Shown one piece after another: positions 1 through 8,788 of a stretch of 64,000 nucleotides of DNA. Under the pieces are notes generated by a model that worked only from the letters and a program-made list of their open reading frames with translations, ran no database searches and was not told the DNA's origin. How positions within the stretch are numbered: the stretch's first letter is position 1; every line of letters begins with the position of its first letter. The DNA is from Pasteurellaceae bacterium RH1A (GTDB taxonomy: Bacteria; Pseudomonadota; Gammaproteobacteria; Enterobacterales; Pasteurellaceae): the NCBI GenBank assembly GCA_012221805.1, contig CP015195.1, positions 794,387-858,386 on the forward strand, read 5' to 3'. A program made the position numbers and the translations under genes.

Positions 1-133
1 TATCCGGGCCAATAAGATCACCTATGATGTGAAAAAACAACAACTTAGGGCCACCAGTGGTGGCAAGTCTCGGGTCAGAACCGTGCTGATTCCAAACCAG
101 TTGCAAGATAACAAGAAATCGACCAAGAAATAG
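1..133 (+). CDS. lptA: LptA, lipopolysaccharide export protein (3' end only)
   Basis: An open frame enters from the left edge (first complete codon at 2) and stops at TAG 131-133, giving 43 C-terminal residues. The tail contains [12 protein letters not shown] and ends in a lysine-rich stretch, as in LptA proteins. LptA is the periplasmic bridge that carries lipopolysaccharide from the inner to the outer membrane. The assignment rests mainly on the gene starting 8 bases downstream, which is clearly lptB; lptA-lptB is the usual order. The start and signal peptide lie outside the window. Confidence 0.75.
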   Translation, partial: IRANKITYDVKKQQLRATSGGKSRVRTVLIPNQLQDNKKSTKK

Positions 134-141
134 GTGAGCCC

Positions 142-867
142 ATGCCAACGCTTTATGCAGAAAATTTAGCCAAGAGCTACAAGAGCCGTCAGGTCGTTAA
201 AGACGTAAGCTTTAATGTCAAAGCAGGCGAAATTGTTGGCCTTCTAGGCCCAAACGGAGCGGGGAAAACCACTTCTTTTTATATGGTGGTGGGGTTGGTT
301 CGCCATGACAAGGGCAAGATCCGCATTGACGATCATGACATCAGCGTCCTGCCCATGCACGACAGAGCCAGGGAAGGAATTGGTTACCTGCCGCAGGAAG
401 CCTCGATTTTCCGCCGCTTGAGTGTCTATGATAACCTTATGGCCGTGCTTCAAGTGCGAAAAGATCTCAACGATCAAGAACGTAAGCAACGTGCTGACGA
501 GCTGATTAGCGAATTCCACATTGAACATATCCGCAATAGCCTGGGCCAGTCTCTATCAGGGGGCGAACGCCGCCGGGTGGAAATTGCCCGTGCCTTGGCT
601 GCCAACCCACAATTTATCCTGCTGGATGAACCCTTTGCAGGTGTGGATCCCATTTCGGTCAATGACATTAAAAAGATCATCGTCCACCTCAAAGAGCGGG
701 GCTTGGGTGTCTTGATCACCGACCACAACGTGCGGGAAACCTTGGATGTTTGCGAACGTGCCTACATTGTAGGCAGCGGTGCCATTATCGCCAGCGGCAC
801 ACCGAATGATGTCCTCAATAACCCAGATGTAAAACGGGTTTATTTGGGTGATCAGTTTAAGTTATAA
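142..867 (+). CDS. lptB: LptB, ATPase of the lipopolysaccharide exporter
   Basis: This is the cytoplasmic ABC ATPase that, with LptF and LptG, extracts LPS from the inner membrane. The protein has 241 residues, the normal family length. Visible motifs are Walker A GPNGAGKT (36-43), the Q-loop in YLPQEASIF, the signature LSGGE (138-142) and Walker B ILLDEP (about 159-164), followed by the switch histidine in ITDHNVRET. It follows lptA by 8 bases and is probably cotranscribed with it. In enteric bacteria rpoN and hpf follow lptB; here ptsN comes next. Confidence 0.97.
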   Translation: MPTLYAENLAKSYKSRQVVKDVSFNVKAGEIVGLLGPNGAGKTTSFYMVVGLVRHDKGKIRIDDHDISVLPMHDRAREGIGYLPQEASIFRRLSVYDNLMAVLQVRKDLNDQERKQRADELISEFHIEHIRNSLGQSLSGGERRRVEIARALAANPQFILLDEPFAGVDPISVNDIKKIIVHLKERGLGVLITDHNVRETLDVCERAYIVGSGAIIASGTPNDVLNNPDVKRVYLGDQFKL

Positions 868-896
868 CATTGAGTAAAACGAAGAACAGTAATTTA

Positions 897-1023
897 CCCC
901 CCCCCTCAGCCTTCGGCAGCTCCCCCCGTAAACGGTGGGAGCGAAGGATATAAAGAATTTATTTATTCACGAATATTTTCCCTCCACCCGCTTGCGGGGG
1001 AGGTGCCGAAGGCGGAGGGGGGA
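897..1023. repeat. Inverted pair of GC-rich palindromic intergenic repeats (lptB/ptsN gap)
   Basis: Two arms, about 897-943 and 980-1023, are near-exact reverse complements. Each carries the GCCTTCGGCA core next to a C-run or G-run and a GTAAACGG or CGCTTGCGGG segment. A short AT-rich stretch lies between them. Related arms occur in other gaps of this window (4268-4312, 7418-7595, 37632-37800). The pair fills most of the gap between lptB and ptsN and could form a long RNA hairpin. Confidence 0.8.
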
Positions 1024-1040
1024 TTGAAAAATAGTATAAA

Positions 1041-1544
1041 ATGAAATTTACCTATTTCCTCAAACCTGAACTCATTCGCCACGATGTGATTGCCTCCAGC
1101 AAAAAACGTAGCCTTGAAATGATTGGCGAACTGGCCGCAAGCTATTTCAACCAACAATATGGCGAGGAGCGCTGTAAGGTGGCTTGTTTTTCCAGCCTCT
1201 TTAAGCGGGAAAAATTAGGCTCAACCTGCATTAACAATGGCATTGCCCTGCCGCATGCCAAGTTGCCTGCTAGCCAACACTTTAGCCAACCTTTGGCCCT
1301 TTTCCTCCAGCTGGCTGATCCTATTGATTTTGAGGCAGCCGATAACCGAGAAGTGGATTTGATTTTTGCCATGTTCTTCCCAGAAGGAGCGTGTGAGCAA
1401 TATAAGTCAGCCCTGCCAGATCTGGCCCAAAGGCTGAGCGACAAACATTTGGCCAAACAGCTCCGATCAGCTGGATCAGCAGAAGAAATCTGGCAGGTTT
1501 TTGAGTATGCTGACAGCCTAGAAGCACAAGCAAGCGAAAGTTAG
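1041..1544 (+). CDS. ptsN: PtsN, nitrogen-type PTS enzyme IIA
   Basis: This is the IIA-Ntr regulatory phosphocarrier, receiving phosphate on a histidine and controlling other proteins by phosphorylation-dependent binding. The 167-residue PTS_EIIA type 2 domain fills the protein. The phosphorylated histidine is His72 in the motif [10 protein letters not shown], inside the conserved INNGIALPH block. It sits 8 bases upstream of rapZ, as in other gammaproteobacteria. No ribosome-binding site is obvious before the ATG; the GC-rich repeat pair ends 17 bases upstream. The enteric neighbours rpoN and hpf are absent, consistent with the lack of sigma-54 in Pasteurellaceae. Confidence 0.93.
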   Translation: MKFTYFLKPELIRHDVIASSKKRSLEMIGELAASYFNQQYGEERCKVACFSSLFKREKLGSTCINNGIALPHAKLPASQHFSQPLALFLQLADPIDFEAADNREVDLIFAMFFPEGACEQYKSALPDLAQRLSDKHLAKQLRSAGSAEEIWQVFEYADSLEAQASES

Positions 1545-1552
1545 GAGGGGTT

Positions 1553-2419
1553 ATGGAACTTATTATCATCAGTGGCCGATCAGGATCGGGCAAATCAGTG
1601 GCCTTACGGGCCTTGGAAGACAGCGGCTATTACTGTGTGGATAATATCCCCCTGCCCCTGATTCCTCAACTTGCAACCTTGCTGGCCGAGCGGAATCAGT
1701 CGGTTGCAGTCAGTCTTGATATTCGCAACCTTCCCAATAAGTCAGGCTTATTGGATGATATGCTGGCCCAGCTGCCGCAAGACATTCAAACCAAAATCAT
1801 CTTTTTAGATTGTGAAACCAGTGTGCTGATTCGCCGCTACAGTGATTCCCGCCGCTCCCACCCGCTTTCAAATGAGGAGGGAATTTCCCTTGAAAGTGCC
1901 ATTGAGCTGGAGGGCAAATGGCTCGATCCCCTGTTCCAGCACGCCAATCATATTATTGACACAACGCATCTCTCCTCCCATGGCCTAGCAGAAAAATTAA
2001 GAGAATTACTGCGTGGCAATAGCGACAAGGAACTTAAGATCATCTTTGAATCCTTTGGCTTTAAATACGGCCTGCCTGCTGATGCGGATTATGTCTTTGA
2101 CGTGCGCTTCCTCCCTAATCCCCATTGGAATGCAGAACTCCGCCCCATGACAGGCCTAGAGCAGCCCGTGATTGATTTCTTAGAAGCCCATAGCGAAGTA
2201 CATAACTTCATCTACCAAACCCGCCAATACCTGGAAATGTGGCTGCCCATGCTGGAAAAAAACAACCGCAGCTACCTCACCATTGCCATCGGCTGCACTG
2301 GTGGCAAGCACCGTTCAGTCTTTATTACCGAACAGCTGGGCAAATATTTTCAAGGCAAGGGCAAGGACGTTCAAATCCGCCATAAGAGCCTAGAAAAGTA
2401 TAAAAAGGCCGATCATTAA
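1553..2419 (+). CDS. rapZ: RapZ, RNase adapter / nucleotide-binding protein
   Basis: RapZ (formerly YvcJ/YhbJ) guides RNase E to the GlmZ small RNA and so controls amino-sugar synthesis in enterics. The 288-residue protein starts with a P-loop, GRSGSGKS at residues 8-15. The C-terminal domain contains the conserved block [14 protein letters not shown] and ends in a lysine-rich tail ([13 protein letters not shown]), the RNA-binding part in E. coli RapZ. A strong ribosome-binding site (AGGAGG) precedes the ATG, and ptsN lies directly upstream. A terminator hairpin follows. Whether GlmZ exists in this organism cannot be judged here. Confidence 0.96.
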   Translation: MELIIISGRSGSGKSVALRALEDSGYYCVDNIPLPLIPQLATLLAERNQSVAVSLDIRNLPNKSGLLDDMLAQLPQDIQTKIIFLDCETSVLIRRYSDSRRSHPLSNEEGISLESAIELEGKWLDPLFQHANHIIDTTHLSSHGLAEKLRELLRGNSDKELKIIFESFGFKYGLPADADYVFDVRFLPNPHWNAELRPMTGLEQPVIDFLEAHSEVHNFIYQTRQYLEMWLPMLEKNNRSYLTIAIGCTGGKHRSVFITEQLGKYFQGKGKDVQIRHKSLEKYKKADH

Positions 2420-2428
2420 GTTTTCCCC

Positions 2429-2457
2429 AAAAGCAGATGAATAATCTGCTTTTTTCT
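2429..2457 (+). terminator. Rho-independent terminator after rapZ
   Basis: The inverted repeat AAGCAGAT / ATCTGCTT with a 5-base loop runs straight into a T-run, ten bases after the rapZ stop. It closes the lptA-lptB-ptsN-rapZ unit. Confidence 0.85.
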
Positions 2458-2521
2458 TAACAAAAAATAAACAAATTTACAAAATAATCGCCTTTCTTAG
2501 GATTTTTTGCTATCACCCCCC

Positions 2522-2549
2522 TTGCAGTTCACACAAAAACTTGTATATT
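2522..2549 (+). promoter_or_regulatory. Candidate sigma-70 promoter for the dpp operon
   Basis: TTGCAG at 2522-2527 and TATATT at 2544-2549 are separated by 16 bases, about 110 bases upstream of the dppA ATG. A small hairpin (GCGGGG-taaa-CCCCGC, near 2616-2631) lies in the leader. Confidence 0.45.
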
Positions 2550-2661
2550 CCCTCTATATGCTTTTTGAAAAAGTTCCTTCTTTGTAGCATATTTTTCTAG
2601 ATTTTATACAACAAGCGGGGTAAACCCCGCAATTTCTTGCAAACACACCCTGGAGTCACCT

Positions 2662-4257
2662 ATGAAAAAACTCTCTGTCCTAACCCTTGCCATGCTTGCA
2701 GCAGGCACAGCCGTGGCGGCGCCGAAAACCTTTGTTTACTGTTCGGAAGCCTCGCCTTCGTATTTCAACCCACAATTAGGCACCGATGGCGCAACCCTTG
2801 ACGCCTCTAGCCAAACCATTTATAACCGCCTGGTGGATTTTGAACCAGGTGAAACCAAGGTTATTCCGTCTTTGGCAGAAAGTTGGGAAATTTCTGACGA
2901 TGGTAAAACCTACACCTTCCACCTGCGTAAGGGCGTAAAATTCCATACCACAAAAGACTTCAAGCCAAGCCGTGATCTGAATGCGGACGATGTGGTCTTC
3001 TCCTTTAACCGTCAGCTCGATCCAAAACACCCTTACCACAAGGTATCAGGTGGCAATTATGAGTACTTTATTGCCATGGATATGCCAAATATCATGGATA
3101 AGGTGGAAAAAGTTGATGATTACACGGTTAAAATTAGCCTAAAAGTGCCGAATGCACCGTTTTTGGCCAATCTAGGCATGGATTTCGCCTCTATTTTCTC
3201 GGCTGAATATGCTGAAAATATGCTCAAGGCCGGTACGCCAGAAAAAGTGGACAGCCAGCCACTTGGCACTGGCCCATTTGAATTTGTGGCCTACCAAAAA
3301 GACTCTACAGTTCGCTTCAAGGCCTTTGAAAACTACTGGGCAGGTAAATCGAAATTAGATCGCTTGGTCTTTAGTATTACACCAGATGCTTCTGTGCGTT
3401 TTGCTAAACTAAAAAAGGGCGAATGTCACGCCATGCCATATCCAAACCCAGCGGATTTAGGCGTTATCAAGGCTGATCCAAACCTCAAGGTGCTGACCAA
3501 ACCAGGCCTTAACGTGGGCTATGTGGCCTTCAATACAGAAAAAGCGCCATTAGATAAGCCACAGGTTCGCCAGGCCCTTAGCCACGCTGTGAATAAGGCG
3601 GCCATTTTGGATTCGGTTTACCAAGGTTCAGGTGAAGTGGCCAAAAACCCAATTCCACCAACAATCTGGAGCTATAATGATGCCGTTCAGGACTACGAAT
3701 ACAGCCCAGAAAAAGCCAAGGCCCTCTTAAAAGAAGCTGGCCTAGAGAAGGGCTTTGAGATCGACTTATGGGCCATGCCAGTTTCCCGCCCATACAACCC
3801 GAATGCCCGCCGTATGGCTGAAATGATCCAAGAAGACTGGAAAAACATTGGTGTGAAAGCCAAAATTGTTAGCTATGAATGGGGCGAATACCTCAAGCGT
3901 ATGGGCAAGGGTGATCACGACACTGGTCTCATGGGCTGGACGGGTGACAATGGTGACCCAGATAACTTCTTAAATACGCTTTTAAGCTGTTCTTCCGTGC
4001 CATCTGGCTCTAATTATGCCCGTTTCTGTAATGCAGACTTTGATAAGCTGGTGAAAGAAGCGGCGCAAAACAATGATCCTGCTAAACGTACTGAGCTTTA
4101 TCAACAAGCCCAAGTGCTCTTTAAACAACAAGCACCGTGGATTACGGTCGCCCACTCAACAACCTACTTCCCTGTTAGAAAAGAAGTGGAAAACTATGTG
4201 GTCAACCCATTTGGTTTACACAATTTCTATGGGGTAGAATTGGTTGAGGGGAAATAG
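2662..4257 (+). CDS. dppA: DppA, periplasmic dipeptide-binding protein
   Basis: This is the solute-binding component (SBP family 5) of the dipeptide ABC importer; homologues in Haemophilus also bind heme. The 531-residue protein has a Sec signal peptide ending in GTAVAA, with cleavage before PKTF. Family signatures run the full length: ELNADD-type DLNADDVVFSF, the MGWTGDNGDPDNF block, PYNPNARRMAEMIQ and NPFGLHNFYGV near the end. By eye it follows E. coli DppA closely throughout. It is not a lipoprotein, unlike HbpA. Downstream genes dppBCDF complete the importer. A GC-rich repeat (4268-4312) separates it from dppB. Confidence 0.95.
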   Translation: MKKLSVLTLAMLAAGTAVAAPKTFVYCSEASPSYFNPQLGTDGATLDASSQTIYNRLVDFEPGETKVIPSLAESWEISDDGKTYTFHLRKGVKFHTTKDFKPSRDLNADDVVFSFNRQLDPKHPYHKVSGGNYEYFIAMDMPNIMDKVEKVDDYTVKISLKVPNAPFLANLGMDFASIFSAEYAENMLKAGTPEKVDSQPLGTGPFEFVAYQKDSTVRFKAFENYWAGKSKLDRLVFSITPDASVRFAKLKKGECHAMPYPNPADLGVIKADPNLKVLTKPGLNVGYVAFNTEKAPLDKPQVRQALSHAVNKAAILDSVYQGSGEVAKNPIPPTIWSYNDAVQDYEYSPEKAKALLKEAGLEKGFEIDLWAMPVSRPYNPNARRMAEMIQEDWKNIGVKAKIVSYEWGEYLKRMGKGDHDTGLMGWTGDNGDPDNFLNTLLSCSSVPSGSNYARFCNADFDKLVKEAAQNNDPAKRTELYQQAQVLFKQQAPWITVAHSTTYFPVRKEVENYVVNPFGLHNFYGVELVEGK

Positions 4258-4267
4258 TTAAATCCTC

Positions 4268-4312
4268 CTCCTTGATCCCCTCCCCCGCTTGCGGGGAGGG
4301 TTAGGGGGGGGG
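4268..4312. repeat. Single GC-rich palindromic repeat (dppA/dppB gap)
   Basis: One copy of the repeat family with core CCCTCCCCCGCTTGCGGGG and a following TTAGGGGGGG. It can fold on itself. It sits between dppA and the rest of the operon, where an RNA hairpin could stabilise the more abundant dppA message. Confidence 0.7.
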
Positions 4313-4333
4313 AACAATTATACCGAGAAAACA

Positions 4334-5337
4334 ATGTTTCAATTTATTCTAAAACGCATTTTAATGGTCATTCCCACCTTTTTGGCCATTACCCTGATTA
4401 CCTTTGCCCTAGTGCATTTAATTCCAGGCGACCCGATTGAGATCCGCATGGGCGAACGGGGGATCGACCCTGTTATTCACGCCCAAATGATGAAACAACT
4501 AGGGCTGGATTTACCCTTGTGGGAACAGTATTTCAACTACATCAAGGGCGTGCTAAGCGGTGACTTGGGCGTGTCCTTTCGCAATAATGAGCCCGTGCTT
4601 AAAGAGTTCTTTACCCTCTTTCCAGCCACAGTAGAACTGGCCTTCTTCGCCCTGGGCTGGTCGCTGATTGGGGCATTATCTTAGGGATTATTGCTGCCAT
4701 TAAGAAGGACTCCTGGATTTCCCATGTGGTCAGCTCCCTTGCCTTAACAGGCTATTCCATGCCCATTTTCTGGTGGGGCTTGATTTTAATTCTCTATTTC
4801 TCTACGCCTTTAGGGTTGCCGGCTTCAGGCCGCCTGCCAGCAGAGTTTTGGATCGATGCCGACACAGGTTTTATGTTGATTGACACCTGGCGTTCAGACG
4901 AACCCGGTGCTTTTTTAGGGGCGGTTAAGTCGCTGGTCTTGCCTGCCATTGTCTTAGGCACCATCCCGCTGGCCATCATTACCCGAATGACTCGTTCTTC
5001 CATGCTGGAAGTCTTGGGTGAGGACTATATCCGCACCGCCAAGGCCAAGGGCTTGAGTACAACCAGAATTGTGATCGTCCATGCCCTAAGAAATGCCCTC
5101 ATTCCGGTGGTCACCGTGGTCGGCCTGATTATCGGCCAGCTCTTATCGGGTGCGGTCTTAACCGAAAATATCTTCTCTTGGCCGGGGATTGGTAAGTGGG
5201 TGATCGATGCCATTAACGCTCGTGACTACCCAGTGCTACAGGGCTCAGTCTTAATTATTGCCACCATTATTATCTTGGTTAATTTAACGGTGGATTTGAT
5301 TTATGGTGTGGTGAATCCGAGGATTCGGCATTCGTAA
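4334..5337 (+). pseudogene. dppB: DppB, dipeptide ABC permease, broken by a one-base deletion
   Basis: DppB is one of the two inner-membrane permease subunits of the dipeptide importer. The frame from ATG 4334 (MFQFILKRIL) runs to TAG 4682-4684. The rest continues one frame over, from about 4672 to 5337. Adding one G to GGGG at 4670-4673 restores LIGGIILGIIAAIKK and a 334-residue protein of normal family length. Both halves match DppB end to end, including LALTGYSMPIFWW, the EAA-loop EDYIRTAKAKG and the terminal VNPRIRH. All neighbours are intact. The frameshift may be a sequencing error; pgl and the TonB receptor here have the same kind of lesion. Confidence 0.9.
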
Positions 5338-5378
5338 TCATTGTTTAAATGTGATGGACTTGATTGCCACGTGATCCA

Positions 5379-5513
5379 TTCCCCTCTTTGAAAAAGAGGG
5401 GTTAGGGGAGATTTTTCAGACGTGCAATCAACGAGAGGGAGTGGAAAAAGCATTTTTTGACCCGCTTGTAGTGAGTTAAATCCCCCTAGCCCCCTTTTTC
5501 AAAGGGGGGAATG
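5379..5513. repeat. Inverted pair of C/G-rich repeats (dppB/dppC gap)
   Basis: Arms at about 5379-5416 and 5478-5513 are reverse complements built around CCCCTCTTTGAAAAAGAGGGG and a TAGGGGGATTT end. The same family recurs at 25697-25816 and 41717-41880. The second arm ends about 20 bases before the dppC start. Confidence 0.8.
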
Positions 5514-5531
5514 TTAATTTTTGGAGTGAAA

Positions 5532-6422
5532 ATGTCTAGTGAAACCCTGGTTGCCCCCCAACCAAAAACGCCCCTGCAAGAGTTTTGGTACTATTTCAGC
5601 CAAAACCGTGGGGCCTTGGTGGGCTTGGCCTTTATTTCGATTGTCTTTTTGGTCTGCGTCTTTGCAGATGTGGTCGCCCCCTTTGACCCGATTGAACAGA
5701 ACCGTTCCGCCCTGCTCCTACCGCCTATGTGGTTTGAAGGTGGCAATTCTGCCTATATTTTAGGCACGGACGACATCGGCCGGGATATTCTCTCTCGGGT
5801 GATTTATGGGGCCAGACTGTCGGTCTTTATCGGGCTTGTTATTGTGGTACTTTCCTGCCTTATGGGCGTGATTTTAGGCCTCTTGGCTGGCTACTATGGC
5901 GGCACAACCGACATCATCATCATGCGCTTTGTCGATATTATGCTGGCCATCCCAAGCCTCTTGCTGACCATTGGCGTGGTTACCATCTTGGGCCCATCTT
6001 TGATTAACGCTGCTATTGCTATTGCGGTGGTCTCCATTCCGAGTTACGTCCGCTTAACCCGTGCTTCGGTCATGAGTGAAAAGAACCGTGACTATGTGGT
6101 CGCCAGCCGTGTGGCTGGGGCTGGTGTGTTCCGCCTTATGTTTGTAGTGATTTTGCCTAACTGCTTGGCCCCGCTTATCGTGCAGATGACCATGGGCATC
6201 TCCAACGCCATTCTAGAACTGGCCGCTCTAGGCTTCCTCGGCATTGGGGCACAACCGCCAACGCCTGAATTGGGGACCATGTTGGCTGAATCCCGTGGCT
6301 TTATGCAGTCGGCCAACTGGCTAGTGACTATTCCAGGTTTGGCCATCTTGTCGCTGGTGCTGGCCTTTAACCTCATGGGTGATGGCCTGCGTGATGCCCT
6401 CGATCCAAAACTCAAACAATAG
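5532..6422 (+). CDS. dppC: DppC, dipeptide ABC permease
   Basis: Second permease subunit of the dipeptide importer. I chose ATG 5532 (MSSETLVAP) over an upstream in-frame codon because GGAG lies just before it and the N-terminus then aligns with E. coli DppC ([10 protein letters not shown]). The 296 residues contain several membrane helices, the short periplasmic segment [13 protein letters not shown], the EAA-loop region [13 protein letters not shown] that contacts the ATPases, and the conserved C-terminus [18 protein letters not shown]. It ends 8 bases before dppD. Confidence 0.95.
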   Translation: MSSETLVAPQPKTPLQEFWYYFSQNRGALVGLAFISIVFLVCVFADVVAPFDPIEQNRSALLLPPMWFEGGNSAYILGTDDIGRDILSRVIYGARLSVFIGLVIVVLSCLMGVILGLLAGYYGGTTDIIIMRFVDIMLAIPSLLLTIGVVTILGPSLINAAIAIAVVSIPSYVRLTRASVMSEKNRDYVVASRVAGAGVFRLMFVVILPNCLAPLIVQMTMGISNAILELAALGFLGIGAQPPTPELGTMLAESRGFMQSANWLVTIPGLAILSLVLAFNLMGDGLRDALDPKLKQ

Positions 6423-6430
6423 GAGGCAAA

Positions 6431-7402
6431 ATGGCACTATTAGAAGTGAATAATCTCTCTGTCCATTTTGCTGGCTTTAAGGCGGTGGATAGAATTAGCT
6501 ACCAAGTCAACGAAGGTGAAGTGCTGGGCATTGTGGGCGAATCAGGCTCGGGCAAGTCGGTCAGCTCCCTGGCCATTATGGGCCTGATTGATTTCCCAGG
6601 AAAGGTTATGGCAGACAGCCTGCATTTTAATGATAGCAACCTGCTAACCCTCAACCCTAAGCAGAAACGCCAGATTGTGGGGGCGGATGTGGCCATGATC
6701 TTCCAAGATGCCATGACCAGCCTCAACCCCAGCTACACCGTGGGCTACCAGATTATGGAGGCCCTCAAGGTTCACCAGGGCGGCAGCAAGGCCAGCCGTA
6801 AGGCTCGGGCCATTGAATTGCTTACTTTGGTAGGCATTCCCGATCCCCAATCTCGGCTGGAGGTCTATCCCCACCAACTTTCGGGCGGGATGAGCCAGCG
6901 GGTCATGATCGCCATGGCCATTGCCTGCAACCCTAAACTCTTGATTGCGGACGAACCGACCACGGCCCTCGATGTTACCATTCAGGCCCAGATTATTGAT
7001 CTCTTGCTAGAACTGCAACGCAAGGAAAATATGGCCCTCATCCTGATCACCCACGATCTGGCTTTAGTAGCTGAAGCAGCCCATCGGATTATCGTTATGT
7101 ATGCGGGGCAAGTAGTGGAAGAGGGCAAGGCAGAGGAAATCTTCAAGGCACCGCTTCACCCTTATACCCAAGCCTTGCTCAAAGCCTTACCTGAATTTGC
7201 GGAAGGCAAATCCCGCCTGCAATCACTGCCAGGTGTCGTGCCGGGCAAATACGACCGTCCACAGGGCTGCCTGCTCAACCCACGTTGCCCTTATGCGACC
7301 GATCTCTGCCGCCAGCAAGAGCCGGAGATGCGGATGATTGAAGGGCGGCAGGTCAAGTGCCATACGCCTTTGGAGCTGGACGGGCAACCGAGAATTATTT
7401 GA
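6431..7402 (+). CDS. dppD: DppD, dipeptide importer ATPase
   Basis: First of two ATPase subunits. Walker A GESGSGKS lies at 36-43, the Q-loop in [12 protein letters not shown], the signature LSGGMSQRV, and Walker [13 protein letters not shown]. The C-terminal extension contains the oligopeptide/dipeptide-type cluster [15 protein letters not shown]. The RBS AGGAGG sits just before the ATG. Length (323) fits the family. A repeat pair occupies the gap to dppF. Confidence 0.96.
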   Translation: MALLEVNNLSVHFAGFKAVDRISYQVNEGEVLGIVGESGSGKSVSSLAIMGLIDFPGKVMADSLHFNDSNLLTLNPKQKRQIVGADVAMIFQDAMTSLNPSYTVGYQIMEALKVHQGGSKASRKARAIELLTLVGIPDPQSRLEVYPHQLSGGMSQRVMIAMAIACNPKLLIADEPTTALDVTIQAQIIDLLLELQRKENMALILITHDLALVAEAAHRIIVMYAGQVVEEGKAEEIFKAPLHPYTQALLKALPEFAEGKSRLQSLPGVVPGKYDRPQGCLLNPRCPYATDLCRQQEPEMRMIEGRQVKCHTPLELDGQPRII

Positions 7403-7417
7403 TCTTACACCTCCCAC

Positions 7418-7595
7418 AAATCCCCTCCCCTGCTTGCGGGGAGGGTTAGGGTGGGGGGACTAACATAGAAGAAACAAAAAATATCAAGCGGTTAAATTTG
7501 GCGAAAAATTTGCAAACTTTGTTTGTTTTTGTACCGCTTGTTGCCTAACGGCAATCCCCCCACCCTAGCCCTCCCCGCAAGCAGGGGAGGGGATT
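7418..7595. repeat. Inverted pair of GC-rich repeats flanking two uptake-signal cores (dppD/dppF gap)
   Basis: Arms 7418-7459 and 7554-7595 are almost perfect reverse complements (core CCCTCCCCGCAAGCAGGGG). Between them lie CAAGCGGT near 7484 and ACCGCTTGT near 7532, an inverted pair of uptake-signal cores with TTTGCAAA beside them. The whole gap of 223 bases is therefore repeat and contains no gene. Confidence 0.8.
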
Positions 7596-7625
7596 TTGCC
7601 GAGCTAGGGTTAGTAAGGAAGAATT

Positions 7626-8600
7626 ATGCAAAATACCCAAACCCCACCGCTCTTAGATGCGGTGAATTTAAAGAAATATTATCCTGTTAAGAAGGGCATG
7701 TTTGCCAAACCGCAATTAGTCAAGGCGGTTGATGGCGTCTCCTTCCGCCTAGAACGGGGCAAAACCCTGGCTGTGGTGGGTGAGTCTGGCTGTGGTAAAT
7801 CCACCCTGGGCCGCATGCTGACTATGATTGAAAGCCCAACCGAAGGCGAGCTCTTCTACAATGGTCAAAATTTTTTAGAGAATGATAAGGCCACCCAAAC
7901 CCTGCGTCGCCAGAAGATCCAGATCGTTTTCCAAAATCCCTATTCCTCCCTCAACCCTCGCAAAAAGGTGGGGACGATTTTGGAAGAGCCACTCTTGATC
8001 AACACCAGCCTAACCGCCAAGGAACGCAAGGAGCAGGTGCTGGAAATGATGGCCAAGGTCGGGCTAAAACCTGAGTTCTACAACCGCTATCCGCATATGT
8101 TCTCAGGCGGCCAACGCCAGCGGATCGCCATTGCCCGGGGGCTTATGCTCAAGCCGGATATTGTGGTGGCCGATGAACCGGTTTCCGCCTTAGACGTATC
8201 CGTACGGGCCCAGGTGCTGAATTTGATGATGGACCTGCAGGAAGAGATGGGCCTGTCCTATGTCTTTATCTCCCACGATCTCTCTGTGGTAGAACATATT
8301 GCCGATGAAGTGATGGTTATGTACTTGGGCCGTTGTGTGGAGCAGGGCGACACCCAAACCCTCTTTAATAACCCTCGCCACCCTTACACCCAGGCCCTAC
8401 TTTCGGCCACACCAAGGCTGGATCCCAACCAACGGCGGGAGCGGATTAAGCTGACTGGCGAATTGCCAAGCCCGCTTAATCCCCCTAAGGGCTGTGCCTT
8501 TCATGCCCGTTGTTGGAAGGCGACGGAACGCTGCAAGGTGGAGCAACCCGTGCTTGAAACCTTAAATGATAGCACTAGAATTGCGTGTTTTAACCTCTAA
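7626..8600 (+). CDS. dppF: DppF, dipeptide importer ATPase
   Basis: Second ATPase subunit of the importer. Walker A GESGCGKS (52-59), Q-loop [11 protein letters not shown], signature [13 protein letters not shown], Walker [13 protein letters not shown], and the C-terminal oligopeptide-transporter block [15 protein letters not shown]. The RBS is AAGGA before ATG 7626. It is the last gene of the operon, closed by the hairpin at 8632-8664. Confidence 0.96.
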   Translation: MQNTQTPPLLDAVNLKKYYPVKKGMFAKPQLVKAVDGVSFRLERGKTLAVVGESGCGKSTLGRMLTMIESPTEGELFYNGQNFLENDKATQTLRRQKIQIVFQNPYSSLNPRKKVGTILEEPLLINTSLTAKERKEQVLEMMAKVGLKPEFYNRYPHMFSGGQRQRIAIARGLMLKPDIVVADEPVSALDVSVRAQVLNLMMDLQEEMGLSYVFISHDLSVVEHIADEVMVMYLGRCVEQGDTQTLFNNPRHPYTQALLSATPRLDPNQRRERIKLTGELPSPLNPPKGCAFHARCWKATERCKVEQPVLETLNDSTRIACFNL

Positions 8601-8631
8601 CAAGCGGTACAAAATCATCACTTATTGACAA

Positions 8632-8664
8632 ATCAGGTGGGCAGAGATGCCTGCCTGATTTTTT
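8632..8664 (+). terminator. Terminator after dppF
   Basis: ATCAGGTGGGC pairs with GCCTGCCTGAT (two mismatches) around a short loop and is followed by six Ts. An uptake-signal core ACAAGCGGT lies between it and the dppF stop. Confidence 0.8.
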
Positions 8665-8678
8665 ATCAATTAACCCCA

Positions 8679-8700
8679 AAATGTGATCTAGGCGACAAAT
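8679..8700 (+). promoter_or_regulatory. Candidate CRP binding site upstream of the sugar PTS gene
   Basis: AAATGTGATCTAG matches the left half of the CRP consensus exactly. The right half CGACA matches TCACA at three of five positions with correct spacing. It lies about 50 bases upstream of a candidate -10 at 8748-8753, a sensible place for activation of a sugar transporter. Confidence 0.55.
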
Positions 8701-8732
8701 TTGCATTTTGCTTCGTAAATTTTCTTTTTTAG

Positions 8733-8746
8733 CTAAACCGTTTTAG
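8733..8746. promoter_or_regulatory. Candidate LacI/GalR-type operator before the PTS gene
   Basis: CTAAACCGTTTTAG is a near-palindrome with a central CG, the form used by LacI/GalR-family repressors such as ScrR. It sits immediately upstream of the candidate -10 TACAAT (8748-8753), where bound repressor would block RNA polymerase. No regulator gene of this family is in the window. A similar palindrome occurs at 61613-61628. Confidence 0.5.
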
Positions 8747-8788
8747 TTACAATATCGCCGATTTTTTCTTCAACCAGAAGGTAACACT

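Noticed and set aside
4670..4684. Programmed frameshift in dppB
   Set aside because: GGGG before CATTATC is not a recognised slippery site, no conserved stimulatory structure is evident, and DppB is a single polypeptide in all relatives I know. A plain deletion or sequencing error is simpler.
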